Below are positions 52,872 to 60,759 of a DNA stretch of 64,000 nucleotides, piece by piece. Within the stretch, counting starts at the first letter, position 1, and each line of letters begins with the position of its first letter. The DNA comes from Mesoflavibacter sp. (GTDB taxonomy: Bacteria > Pseudomonadota > Alphaproteobacteria > UBA8366 > Aestuariispiraceae): the NCBI GenBank assembly GCA_017792345.1, contig CP051228.1:2856148-2920147 (forward strand), in the 5' to 3' direction. The position numbers were made by a program, and so were the translations under genes. The notes under the pieces were generated by a model. The model saw only the letters and a program-made list of their open reading frames with translations. It did no database searches and was not told the origin of the DNA.

Positions 52872-53528
52872 GTGAGCGCGTTCGACATTGTTCTGGGCAA
52901 GAAGACAGCGCCGCTGGATTCGGAAGTCTTGGCCGCGCGCCGCGCGGATTACGCGGCGGTCGCGATGGATGTCGGGACGGGGCAGGGCAAGTTCGTTCTC
53001 GACCTCGCAAAGGACTTTCCGGACAAGCTGGTCATCGGCGTCGACGCGGTGGCGGAAAACATGGCGAAATCGGCCCGCGCCGCCGGGGCATCGGTCAAGA
53101 AGGGTGGCTTGCCAAACGCCTTGTTCGTCCGGGCGGCGGCGGAACGACTTCCTGGACCGTTCGAGGGATCGGTCGACGAATTGACCGTCCAATATCCCTG
53201 GGGGTCGCTGATGCGGATCGTCTCCGAACCGTCGCTCGATCATCTGCGCCTCTTGCGCGCGGTCTGTAAACCAGGGGCGAGCCTGTCGGTTCTGCTGAAC
53301 TATTCCGTGTTCGAGGACCGGCCCTATCTGGAACGGCTCGGCATGGGCGACATCGAGGATCCGGCCGAGTCGGAAACCCTGCCCGAAATATATGCGGCGG
53401 CGGGGTTCCGCATGACGCATCGCGAGCTGATCCATGGCGATCCGCCGGTTCGGACGGCCTGGGGCCGGCACCTCGTGCGCGGTTCCGCCCGCAGCACGCT
53501 GATGATCGACGCGGTGGCGGAAGATTGA
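52872..53528 (+). CDS. NpmA/KamB-like 16S rRNA (adenine-1408-N1)-methyltransferase
   Basis: A 218-residue Rossmann SAM methyltransferase of the aminoglycoside-resistance A1408 family. SAM-site motif I is AMDVGTGQGKFV with Asp33, and Asp58 in GVDAVAENM ends the next strand. The family blocks KKGGLPNALFVRAAAERLP and YPWGSLMRIV are clear. Trp110 and Trp197 (TAWGRHL) match the tryptophans that hold A1408 in NpmA, with Arg207 in GSARSTL. The family methylates N1 of A1408 in the decoding site and blocks aminoglycoside binding. The start is GTG, 12 bases after the preceding gene. Substrate is inferred from these residues. Confidence 0.82.
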   Translation: MSAFDIVLGKKTAPLDSEVLAARRADYAAVAMDVGTGQGKFVLDLAKDFPDKLVIGVDAVAENMAKSARAAGASVKKGGLPNALFVRAAAERLPGPFEGSVDELTVQYPWGSLMRIVSEPSLDHLRLLRAVCKPGASLSVLLNYSVFEDRPYLERLGMGDIEDPAESETLPEIYAAAGFRMTHRELIHGDPPVRTAWGRHLVRGSARSTLMIDAVAED

Positions 53529-53559
53529 CTTTCCACCCCCCGGCTTCGATCTTGCGGCG

Positions 53560-54840
53560 ATGAGCGCAACCGGAAAATCCGTCACCATCCGCTGTAAGGG
53601 GCATCCCAATATCCGGGCGTCCCATGCCAAGACTTTCGAGTTGACCCGAGATCCGTCAATCACGGCGGCGGGGACCTGCATCATCGGGGTCGAGGCGGAG
53701 TATGACGAGGCGGCACTGCTGAGCCTGCGTGGCGCGGTGCGCGTCACTTTGCGCTGTGGTCCGTTCGAAGACACGGCGACCGCCCGGATCAATCCGAAAT
53801 TCGCCGCCGGCGCGCCACTGATCTTCCGCCGCATGCCGACCCCGGAGCCGCGCACCTTCTGTGTCGGTGCGGACAAGGGTTCTCACGCGCTGGATCGAGA
53901 CCTGATCGCGGCGCTGCAGCAGCCTGGCGCGGAACTGGAGGTAACGGTCGCGCCGGACGAGAAGGCGGAGCAGGACGGCGACGGCATCCTCTATCTGGTC
54001 GGAACGCCGATCGGCAATCTGGACGATCTGTCGCCGCGTGCTTTGTCGGTGCTGCAAAGTGTCGATCTGATCCTGTGCGAAGATACGCGGACGACCAAAT
54101 CGCTGCTGTCCGGCTTTGGTTTGGATGATTTGTCCCTGACTGCCTATCACGACCACAATGAGCGCGACCGCGCCCCGGATATCGTGCGGCGCCTGCGCGA
54201 CGGCGCGCGCATCGCGCTGGTGTCGGAGGCGGGCATGCCGACGGTTTCCGATCCGGGTTTTCATCTGGTCCGCGCGGCCCGCGAAGAAGGGCTGGCCGTC
54301 ACGACGGTGCCCGGCCCCGATGCAGTTACGACCGCCCTGTCGCTGGCCGGACTGCCGACCGACGATTTCCGATTCATCGGTTTCCTGCCGCGCAAGCCGA
54401 CCCTGCGCAAACGGCGCTTCGAGGAACTGACCTCCGCGACATACACCACGGTCTGTTTCGAAGCGCCGCACCGGATCGACAAGGCGCTGGAAGAGGCAGC
54501 GGAAATTCTGCCCGACCGCCCGATGGCCCTGTGCCGCAACCTGACTAAGTTCGGGGAAAAGGTCTTGACCGGCACCGCCGCGGAAATCCTTTCCGATATT
54601 ACCGAAGGCGAAGCGGTAAACGGCGAACTGGTCCTGCTGATCGGTGGCGCAGCGCCCGCCGACGAGGGCGAGGCAGCACTGCCCGTTGATGGCGACGCGG
54701 TGGAACGTATGCTGGAATCGCTGGTCGCCGCCGGTCTTCCCACTAAGGCCATCGGCGATGCTTACGCCAAGGCGATGGGAATCCCCCGCCGCGACGGATT
54801 CAACCGCGTGCTGGAAATGAAGAAGGCGGCGGAAGAGTAA
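53560..54840 (+). CDS. rsmI: DUF371 domain fused to RsmI (16S rRNA C1402 2'-O-ribose methyltransferase)
   Basis: A 426-residue fusion. Residues 142-426 are a full-length RsmI (LYLVGTPIGNLDDLSPRAL, LILCEDTRTTKSLL, LVSEAGMPTVSDPG, VPGPDAVTTALSLAGLP), which methylates the 2'-O of C1402. Residues 1-132 match DUF371 (GHPNIRASHAKTFELTRD, CIIGVEAE, VGADKGSHALDRDL), a domain best known from archaea. No start or ribosome site is seen between the two parts, so they are one protein. It begins 31 bases after the A1408-type methyltransferase gene. Confidence 0.87.
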   Translation: MSATGKSVTIRCKGHPNIRASHAKTFELTRDPSITAAGTCIIGVEAEYDEAALLSLRGAVRVTLRCGPFEDTATARINPKFAAGAPLIFRRMPTPEPRTFCVGADKGSHALDRDLIAALQQPGAELEVTVAPDEKAEQDGDGILYLVGTPIGNLDDLSPRALSVLQSVDLILCEDTRTTKSLLSGFGLDDLSLTAYHDHNERDRAPDIVRRLRDGARIALVSEAGMPTVSDPGFHLVRAAREEGLAVTTVPGPDAVTTALSLAGLPTDDFRFIGFLPRKPTLRKRRFEELTSATYTTVCFEAPHRIDKALEEAAEILPDRPMALCRNLTKFGEKVLTGTAAEILSDITEGEAVNGELVLLIGGAAPADEGEAALPVDGDAVERMLESLVAAGLPTKAIGDAYAKAMGIPRRDGFNRVLEMKKAAEE

Positions 54841-54898
54841 TCGACGCCGTCGCCCCGGTAAGGCAACCCAACCTGCATGCGGCTCCGGATTCGCTGAG

Positions 54899-55942
54899 TT
54901 CACGGAACAAGTGCAACACCGTTAAGGTGATTGCGCGATGGGTAGATGCTATGGCCAGCTCAGCCAGGATGAGCGTTTGGAGATCTTCCGCCTGCATGCA
55001 GGCGGAAGATCAATCCGTGGTATTGCCGCCGATTTGGGGCGGTCGGCGAGCACGATCAGCCGTGAACTCGTGCGCTACAGCCGGCCAACCAAGGCCTGGC
55101 CTCGGGGCGATTACGACCCGGTCCGGGCCCAGGCGCGAGCCGAGCGAAGGCGGCGCTGGGACGGCCGCTTCAAGCTGGCGCGCCAGCCGGACCTGCAACG
55201 CTGCATCCGCGACCTCCTTGCGATGGGCTGGTCGCCGGAGCAGATCGCCGGTCGGCTGGCGCTGGAGCAGGGTCGCTGCGTCGTCAGCTACGAGTCAATC
55301 TATCGCTTCGTCTATCACCGCTCCGCCCAAAAGGACTATTGGCACAAGCTCCTGCCCCGCCGCAAAAGCCGTCGCGGGCGCCTGGGCCGGCGCGGCGGCA
55401 GCCCGGCAAGCTTCATCCGGGACCGCCGGCCGATCGCCCAACGCCCGCCAGAAGTCCAGGATCGACGGCAGCCCGGACACTGGGAGGCCGACCTCATGCT
55501 GTTCGCCCGCTACGGCCAGGCCGTGCTCGTCCGCCACGAACGCCACTCCCGCCTGATCGTGATGACACGCCAGCCCAGCAAGGCCGCACAGCCCACCGCC
55601 GAGGCCCTGCTGCAAACCTTCCAGACCCTGCCCGCCGAATTGCGCCGATCCTGCACCTTCGACAACGGGACCGAGTTCGCCCAGCACTGGCGCCTCGCCG
55701 GCATCCAAATGCAGACCTTCTTCTGCGACCCCCACAAACCCTGGCAGAAAGGCGGCGTCGAAAACGCCATCGGACGCCTGCGACGCGATCTGCCCAGAAA
55801 GACCGACCTCGCCACATGCTGCGAAACCAAACTCAAAAACCTCGTAAAAGCCTATAACAACACCCCCAGAAAATGCCTCGCCTTCAGAACCCCCGCTGAG
55901 GTATTCCTCGAAGCCCTCAAACCGTTGCACTTCAACCGTGAA
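54899..55942 (+). mobile_element. IS30-family insertion sequence
   Basis: A 1044-bp element bounded by imperfect 19-bp inverted repeats (54899-54917 and 55924-55942; TTCACGG and AAGTGCAAC arms identical, three differing bases between). The length and transposase match IS30. The right end falls beside a CCCGC-CTTC-GCGGG palindrome (55951-55964) of a REP-like sequence, a typical IS30-like target. No certain direct repeat was seen. Confidence 0.78.
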
Positions 55943-55969
55943 TGCACCTCCCCGCCTTCGCGGGAATGA
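54938..55969 (+). CDS. IS30-family transposase (intact)
   Basis: A 343-residue DDE transposase. An N-terminal HTH (LSQDERLEIFRLHAGGRSIR and IAADLGRSASTISRELVR) is followed by catalytic motifs GHWEADLMLF (D), FDNGTEFAQH (D) and KGGVENAIGRLRR (E). The frame is uninterrupted, so the element may be active. The last nine codons and the stop lie beyond the right inverted repeat, so the C-terminal tail is encoded by flanking DNA. Confidence 0.9.
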   Translation: MGRCYGQLSQDERLEIFRLHAGGRSIRGIAADLGRSASTISRELVRYSRPTKAWPRGDYDPVRAQARAERRRRWDGRFKLARQPDLQRCIRDLLAMGWSPEQIAGRLALEQGRCVVSYESIYRFVYHRSAQKDYWHKLLPRRKSRRGRLGRRGGSPASFIRDRRPIAQRPPEVQDRRQPGHWEADLMLFARYGQAVLVRHERHSRLIVMTRQPSKAAQPTAEALLQTFQTLPAELRRSCTFDNGTEFAQHWRLAGIQMQTFFCDPHKPWQKGGVENAIGRLRRDLPRKTDLATCCETKLKNLVKAYNNTPRKCLAFRTPAEVFLEALKPLHFNRECTSPPSRE

Positions 55970-56013
55970 CGGACAAACGATGGAAGAGTTCCTGTTTTCG
56001 CGGAGGGCGGACC

Positions 56014-56709
56014 CTAAACCCCGACATAGCGATGCAGCAAGTCCGGATCGTCGCGCAGGGTCTGGACCGGGACGGTATCGCGGTTGACGCCGTTTTCGAT
56101 GAAGGCGACCCGGTCGGCGACGGGCAGGACGGCATCGACGCGCTGTTCGACCAGGATGGTCGCGACACCGGTCTGTTTCAGGGATAGAACCACTTCCCGG
56201 ATGCGGGAAATCATGGAGGGTTGCAGCCCTTCCGTCGGCTCGTCCATCAGCAGGACCTTGGGTTCCGTGCACAGGGCCCGGGCCATGGCCAGCATCTGCT
56301 GTTCGCCCCCGCTCAGCTTGCCGGAAACCTGGGACAGGCGTTCTCGCAGGACCGGGAACAAGTCCAGCACTTTCTCGCGCGTGTCCTTGCCGTGCCCGTT
56401 CACCATCAGGCCGATCTCGATATTCTCCGCCACCGTCAATTCGCCGAACAGGCGGCGGCCCTGCGGGACATAGCCCAGCCCGCGTTTCGGGGCCTCATGG
56501 GCCGGCAGGCTGGTCAGGTCGGTGCCGTCGATCGTCACCTTGCCCGCGCGGGGCGGTACCAGGCCCATGATCGCCTTCAGGGCCGTCGTCTTGCCGGCGC
56601 CGTTGCGGCCCAGCAGACAGAGAATTTCGCCCGCGTCGACCGCGAGCGAAAAACCACGCAGGACCTGAACGTCGCCATAGAAGCAATCGATTCCGTCGAC
56701 TGTCAGCAT
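56014..56709 (-). CDS. livF: Branched-chain amino-acid-type ABC transporter ATPase (LivF)
   Basis: A 231-residue ABC ATPase: Walker A GRNGAGKTT, signature LSGGEQQMLAMARAL, Walker B VLLMDEPTEGL. The ATG at 56709 is four bases after the livG stop, and MLTVDGIDCFYGDVQVLRG is the typical LivF start. It is the last gene of a five-gene HAAT operon and ends about 70 bp from the IS30 right end. Confidence 0.93.
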   Translation of the reverse strand: MLTVDGIDCFYGDVQVLRGFSLAVDAGEILCLLGRNGAGKTTALKAIMGLVPPRAGKVTIDGTDLTSLPAHEAPKRGLGYVPQGRRLFGELTVAENIEIGLMVNGHGKDTREKVLDLFPVLRERLSQVSGKLSGGEQQMLAMARALCTEPKVLLMDEPTEGLQPSMISRIREVVLSLKQTGVATILVEQRVDAVLPVADRVAFIENGVNRDTVPVQTLRDDPDLLHRYVGV

Positions 56710-56713
56710 CCCG

Positions 56714-57448
56714 TCAGCCCCCCAGATAGGCGCGTTGGACGGCATCGTCGGCGCGAATTTCCTCCGGCGTGCCTTCTGCCAGGATCTCGCCAAAATTCAT
56801 CACCGTGATGCGCTGCGCCAGTTCCATGACGACCGTCATATTGTGTTCGATCAGCAGGACCGTCGTGTCCCGCGCAACGCCGCGGATCAGGTCCAGGAAA
56901 TTGGCGATTTCCGAATCCGATAGACCTTGCGTCGGTTCGTCCAGGATCAGCAGCTTGGCATCCAGTGCCAGACCCATGCCGACCTCCAACAGGCGTTGGT
57001 GACCGTAGGCCATTTCCGTCGCCTTGGTATCCGCACGGTCGCCGAGCCCGACGCGGGCCAGGATTTCCTCGGCCTTGTCGTTCAGGGCGTCCGTGTCGAT
57101 CCGCCCGAACGGCCCGGCCGCCGCCAGGGCTCCGCGCTGTGCCGGCAGCAGGATGTTTTCCCGGCAGGTCAGATTGGCGAAGACGCTGGTGATCTGGAAC
57201 GTATAGGCAATGCCCTGCGCCACGCGGCGGTGGGCGGGCAGGCGGGTGATATCGCGGTCCTGGAAGGAAATCGTTCCCGTGGTCGGTTTGATCCGGCCGC
57301 TGATCAGGCCGACCAGGGTCGACTTGCCGGCCCCGTTCGGCCCGATAATGGCGCGGATCTCGCCTTCCGGCAGGTCAAAGTCGACGTCCTTCACGGCGGT
57401 CAAGCCGCCGAAATTCTTGGACAGGTTCCGGGCGCTCAGCAGGGTCAT
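56714..57448 (-). CDS. livG: Branched-chain amino-acid-type ABC transporter ATPase (LivG)
   Basis: A 244-residue ATPase with Walker A GPNGAGKST, a LivG-type signature region MAYGHQRLLEVGMGL and Walker B LLILDEPTQGLSD. It starts at an ATG overlapping livM by four bases; the longer frame upstream is a livM shadow. It powers import with LivF, LivH and LivM. Confidence 0.93.
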   Translation of the reverse strand: MTLLSARNLSKNFGGLTAVKDVDFDLPEGEIRAIIGPNGAGKSTLVGLISGRIKPTTGTISFQDRDITRLPAHRRVAQGIAYTFQITSVFANLTCRENILLPAQRGALAAAGPFGRIDTDALNDKAEEILARVGLGDRADTKATEMAYGHQRLLEVGMGLALDAKLLILDEPTQGLSDSEIANFLDLIRGVARDTTVLLIEHNMTVVMELAQRITVMNFGEILAEGTPEEIRADDAVQRAYLGG

Positions 57449-58380
57449 GGCAGCCACCTCGCCCAGCGGTCGCGGATACTGCCCAGAATGCCCTTGGGGG
57501 CGACCAGGATCAGGATGACCAGCGCCGCACCGACGAAGAACAGATAGGCCGAGGTCAGGCCGCTGGCGATATCGATCAGATAGAACATGGCCACCGTCCC
57601 GACCAGCGGACCCAGCACCGTTCCGACCCCGCCCATCAGGACATAGAGCAGCGGCAGGATCGAATACTGGATCGATGCGAAACTGGCGCCGACATAGCCG
57701 AACAGAATGCCATAGGCCGCCCCGGACGCCCCGGCGAAAGCGCCGGACAGGACCAGCGCCGTCAGCTTGTAGCGGAACGGGTCGTATCCCAGCATCCGCG
57801 TGCGTTCCTCGTTCTCTCGGATCGCAACCAGGATCCGGCCGGTCGGCGAGCGTACGATGGCGAGCTTGATCAGGACCGCCACGGCGAACAGGGCCAGCGC
57901 CGCCAGATAGCGGGTATCCTCGACGGACAGGTCGATGCTGAAGACCTGCCGCAGTTCCAGCGGAATGACGAAACCTTCGTCGCCGCGTGTGTGTTCGTTG
58001 AAATACAGGGTCGTCAGATAGCCGACCTGAGAGAACATCAGGGTGACGATCATGAAGGACACCCCGGCGGTGCGCAGCGCCAGCAATCCAATGCCCAGTG
58101 CCATCAGGACCGCGCAGGAAAATCCGAACAGGAAGCCCGGTCCGGCGGTCCAGCCATAGGCCTGCATCGACATGCCGGCGCCATAAAGACCGGCGGCGAA
58201 GAACAGGGCATGGCCCAGGCTGAGCAACCCGGTATAGCCGAACAGCAGATTGTAGCCGAGGGCATAGACCGTCAGGACGAGGATCCGCGCCAGGCTGACA
58301 TGGTGATAGTCCGGCAGCACGAAATGCAGTGCGAGCAGCAATGCGATGACGCCGACATGAAGTCCCAGAATCCGGTTCAT
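57445..58380 (-). CDS. livM: Branched-chain amino-acid-type ABC permease (LivM)
   Basis: A 311-residue permease with eight to ten helices; LLFGYTGLLSLGHALFFAAG is the conserved LivM/LivH motif and GGVGTVLGPLVGTVAMF the coupling-helix end. It is coupled on both sides by four-base overlaps. It forms the membrane channel with LivH. Confidence 0.93.
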   Translation of the reverse strand: MNRILGLHVGVIALLLALHFVLPDYHHVSLARILVLTVYALGYNLLFGYTGLLSLGHALFFAAGLYGAGMSMQAYGWTAGPGFLFGFSCAVLMALGIGLLALRTAGVSFMIVTLMFSQVGYLTTLYFNEHTRGDEGFVIPLELRQVFSIDLSVEDTRYLAALALFAVAVLIKLAIVRSPTGRILVAIRENEERTRMLGYDPFRYKLTALVLSGAFAGASGAAYGILFGYVGASFASIQYSILPLLYVLMGGVGTVLGPLVGTVAMFYLIDIASGLTSAYLFFVGAALVILILVAPKGILGSIRDRWARWLP

Positions 58381-59258
58381 CGCGCCACCGTCCCGAACAG
58401 GCCCGTGGGGCGGAAGACAAGGACCAGCGCGACCAGTGCCGTGGCGATCATCTTCGCCAGGGTCGGTTCGAACAGGGTCGAGATGATGCCGTCGCTCATC
58501 CCGATCAGGATGGCGGCGACGACGGTGCCGCGCAGGCTGCCCAGCCCGCCGATGATGACGACGATAAAGGACAGCAGCAGCGGGTCGCCGCCCATCAGGT
58601 AATAGGCCTGCTGGGTCGGAACGATCAGCACCGCGGCGATGGCGGCCAGGGCCGCGCCCAGCGCGAAGACCCCGGCATAGACCCTGTCGACGGGAATGCC
58701 GAAGGCCTGGGCGGTCTCGCGGTCATACTGGGTCGCGCGCATGACCAGCCCGATCCGGGTCTTGGCCAGCAGGAACCAGGTGCCCAGCATCAGCGCGATG
58801 CAGGCAACGATCACGAACAGCTTATAGCCGGAATAACCGAAGCCTGGGAAACGGACATAGAAATCGAACGGCGCGGCAACGGCGGTCGGCACCGGCCCGT
58901 GCAGGGTCAGCGCCGCCTGCTGCAGGATGTAGAGCAGCCCGATCGTGGCGACGATTGTCGCCTCCGGATCGTAATTCAGGCGCTTCAGGATCAGGCGATC
59001 CGCCACGGCGGCCAATACGCCGACCAGCAGCGGGCTGAGGATCAGCGCGGCCATGAAACCCAGCAGCGGAGAGCCGGAAATCTGGCTGGAAACCCAATAG
59101 GCGATTACCGCGCCCAGCATATAGAACTCGCCATGGGCCACATTGACGACGCGCATGACGCCGAAGACCAGCGACAGGCCCAATGCCGTCAGGGCCAGGA
59201 CAGCCGCCTGCACGGCGCCTTCCATCGAGGCGATCAGAAAAAACGTACCGTAATCCAA
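58377..59258 (-). CDS. livH: Branched-chain amino-acid-type ABC permease (LivH)
   Basis: A 293-residue permease; ALGLSLVFGVMRVVNVAHGE is the typical LivH start, and IVVIIGGLGSLRGTVVAA the coupling motif. It overlaps livM by four bases. It is separated from the binding-protein gene by an 82-bp gap with a strong hairpin. Confidence 0.93.
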   Translation of the reverse strand: MDYGTFFLIASMEGAVQAAVLALTALGLSLVFGVMRVVNVAHGEFYMLGAVIAYWVSSQISGSPLLGFMAALILSPLLVGVLAAVADRLILKRLNYDPEATIVATIGLLYILQQAALTLHGPVPTAVAAPFDFYVRFPGFGYSGYKLFVIVACIALMLGTWFLLAKTRIGLVMRATQYDRETAQAFGIPVDRVYAGVFALGAALAAIAAVLIVPTQQAYYLMGGDPLLLSFIVVIIGGLGSLRGTVVAAILIGMSDGIISTLFEPTLAKMIATALVALVLVFRPTGLFGTVAR

Positions 59259-59285
59259 CGGGAAAGACCTTCAGCTTCGGATCCG

Positions 59286-59311
59286 CCGCCGGCCGTTCAG
59301 ACGGCCGGCGG
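59286..59311 (-). terminator. Hairpin between binding-protein gene and livH
   Basis: CCGCCGGCCGT (59286-59296), loop TCAG, ACGGCCGGCGG (59301-59311): a perfect 11-bp stem. There is no U-tract. It probably stabilises the binding-protein mRNA or reduces read-through, giving more binding protein than permease. Confidence 0.6.
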
Positions 59312-59340
59312 TGGTCCGGTCAACAATCCGGCGATGCGCC

Positions 59341-60651
59341 TTACAGCGGCATCTGCGTGTAGTCGACTTCCGGCTCGTACAGGCTGTCCTCGATGGAGGT
59401 GCGGTGCACGACGCCCAGCTTGCCTTCGTTGACCTTGCTGATGTTCTGAATACCGAAGGCCTGGTGGGTCTTCCCGTTGAAGGTCTTCATGCCCTGCGGA
59501 TGCGCCTGGCTCTCGGGGAATTCGGTGAAGCTTTCCACCGCCTCGATCAGCTTGGCACGATCGTCCGGTCCCTGATATCCGGCGGCTTCCATGCCCTGCT
59601 TGATGATATGCAGGGTCTCCCAGCAGCCGAACATATGGGAATAGGTCGAGATGTCCTTCGGGTCGTTCAGGCTGGCGCCATTTGCGTCGACACCGACCTT
59701 CTCGCGATAGAAGGCGTCATGCGGGTTGGACCCGTCATTCTGGGCATAGCGCGGGAAGGCCTCCCAGAAATAGGTGCCTTCCAGGGCTTCCAGGCCCGGG
59801 CTGGCCAGATCGACGGCTTCCAGACTGTCGATGAAGCCGAAGATTTCCGGACGGTCACCGCCGAAGAACTGGCCCATTTCCTTCACGAAGGTCAGGACGC
59901 CGGGGCCGACCATGACGTGGTACAGAACCTCGGTTTCCTTCGGGATTCGCGGGAAATACTTGAAGAAGTTGGTTTCCGTCGGCGGGATCGCGATTTTCTC
60001 GATCACCTCGCCGCCCTGGGCGGCCATGGCGGCGGAGAAATAGTCCCGGTGATCGTGACCGAAGGCGAAATCGGGGAAGATCATCGTGACCTTCTTGCCC
60101 AGATTGCCGCTGACCCAGGGTGCCATGGAACTGACCTGGCTCTTCACATCGGTGATGCCCGGCTGCAGAACATAGCGGTTCAGCTTGCCGCTGGCGACAT
60201 GGTGTCCTTCGCTGACCACGAAATAAGGAATCTTCAGCTCACCCGCCCGCGGCGCGGAGCCGATGACGACATGGCTGAACAACGTCCCGAAAACGATGTC
60301 GGTCTTGTGCTGAATGGCAAACTTCTCGACCACTTCGGCACCGCGTTTCGGGTCGGTCCCGTCGTCTTCGGTGACGATTTCGACCGGGCGTCCGTTGATG
60401 CCGCCACCGTCATTGATCAGTTGCGCGGCCGCCATGGTCGTCCGCTCGTACCAGCGGCCATAGGCGGCGCCGATCCCGGTGCGGTGAGCCTGGAAGCCTA
60501 TGCGGATGGGTTCGGCGCTGTGGGCTTGATTGAAACGTCCGGCCAGGGGCAATGCCGCCGCGGCCAAACCACCGGCCGCGACGGTCTTAAGCGTGTCGCG
60601 GCGGCTGAACTGCTTTTTCTGTGTAGTCGACTTGGGTCCCTGATCGGTCAT
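59341..60651 (-). CDS. Periplasmic substrate-binding protein of the HAAT ABC transporter (Tat-exported)
   Basis: A 436-residue Peripla_BP_6 protein with a Tat-type signal (FSRRDTLKTVAAGGLAAAAL) and an ABC-ligand fold (IRIGFQAHRTGIGAAYGRWY; INGRPVEIVTEDDGTDPKRG). AGGAGG lies seven bases before the ATG. The ligand could be a branched-chain, aromatic or other amide compound. It is the first gene of the liv operon; a promoter-like AT-rich region lies in the 108-bp gap behind it. Confidence 0.92.
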   Translation of the reverse strand: MTDQGPKSTTQKKQFSRRDTLKTVAAGGLAAAALPLAGRFNQAHSAEPIRIGFQAHRTGIGAAYGRWYERTTMAAAQLINDGGGINGRPVEIVTEDDGTDPKRGAEVVEKFAIQHKTDIVFGTLFSHVVIGSAPRAGELKIPYFVVSEGHHVASGKLNRYVLQPGITDVKSQVSSMAPWVSGNLGKKVTMIFPDFAFGHDHRDYFSAAMAAQGGEVIEKIAIPPTETNFFKYFPRIPKETEVLYHVMVGPGVLTFVKEMGQFFGGDRPEIFGFIDSLEAVDLASPGLEALEGTYFWEAFPRYAQNDGSNPHDAFYREKVGVDANGASLNDPKDISTYSHMFGCWETLHIIKQGMEAAGYQGPDDRAKLIEAVESFTEFPESQAHPQGMKTFNGKTHQAFGIQNISKVNEGKLGVVHRTSIEDSLYEPEVDYTQMPL

Positions 60652-60759
60652 CACGAAACCTCCTGTTCAGGTATGGATGGCACGGTTCCGCCCCCACGCG
60701 GTTGTGCTCTTGGGAAAATCGTACGCACACAAACAAATTTCTGTCTAGTGCCGCTTACC

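Noticed and set aside
54899..55942. Composite transposon or resistance island around the NpmA-like gene
   Set aside because: Only one IS copy is visible, it lies downstream of the methyltransferases, and the flanking genes have ordinary composition.
56714..58420. A 568-codon version of livG
   Set aside because: The first 320 codons overlap livM in another frame and have no ABC similarity; the ATG at 57448 gives a normal LivG.
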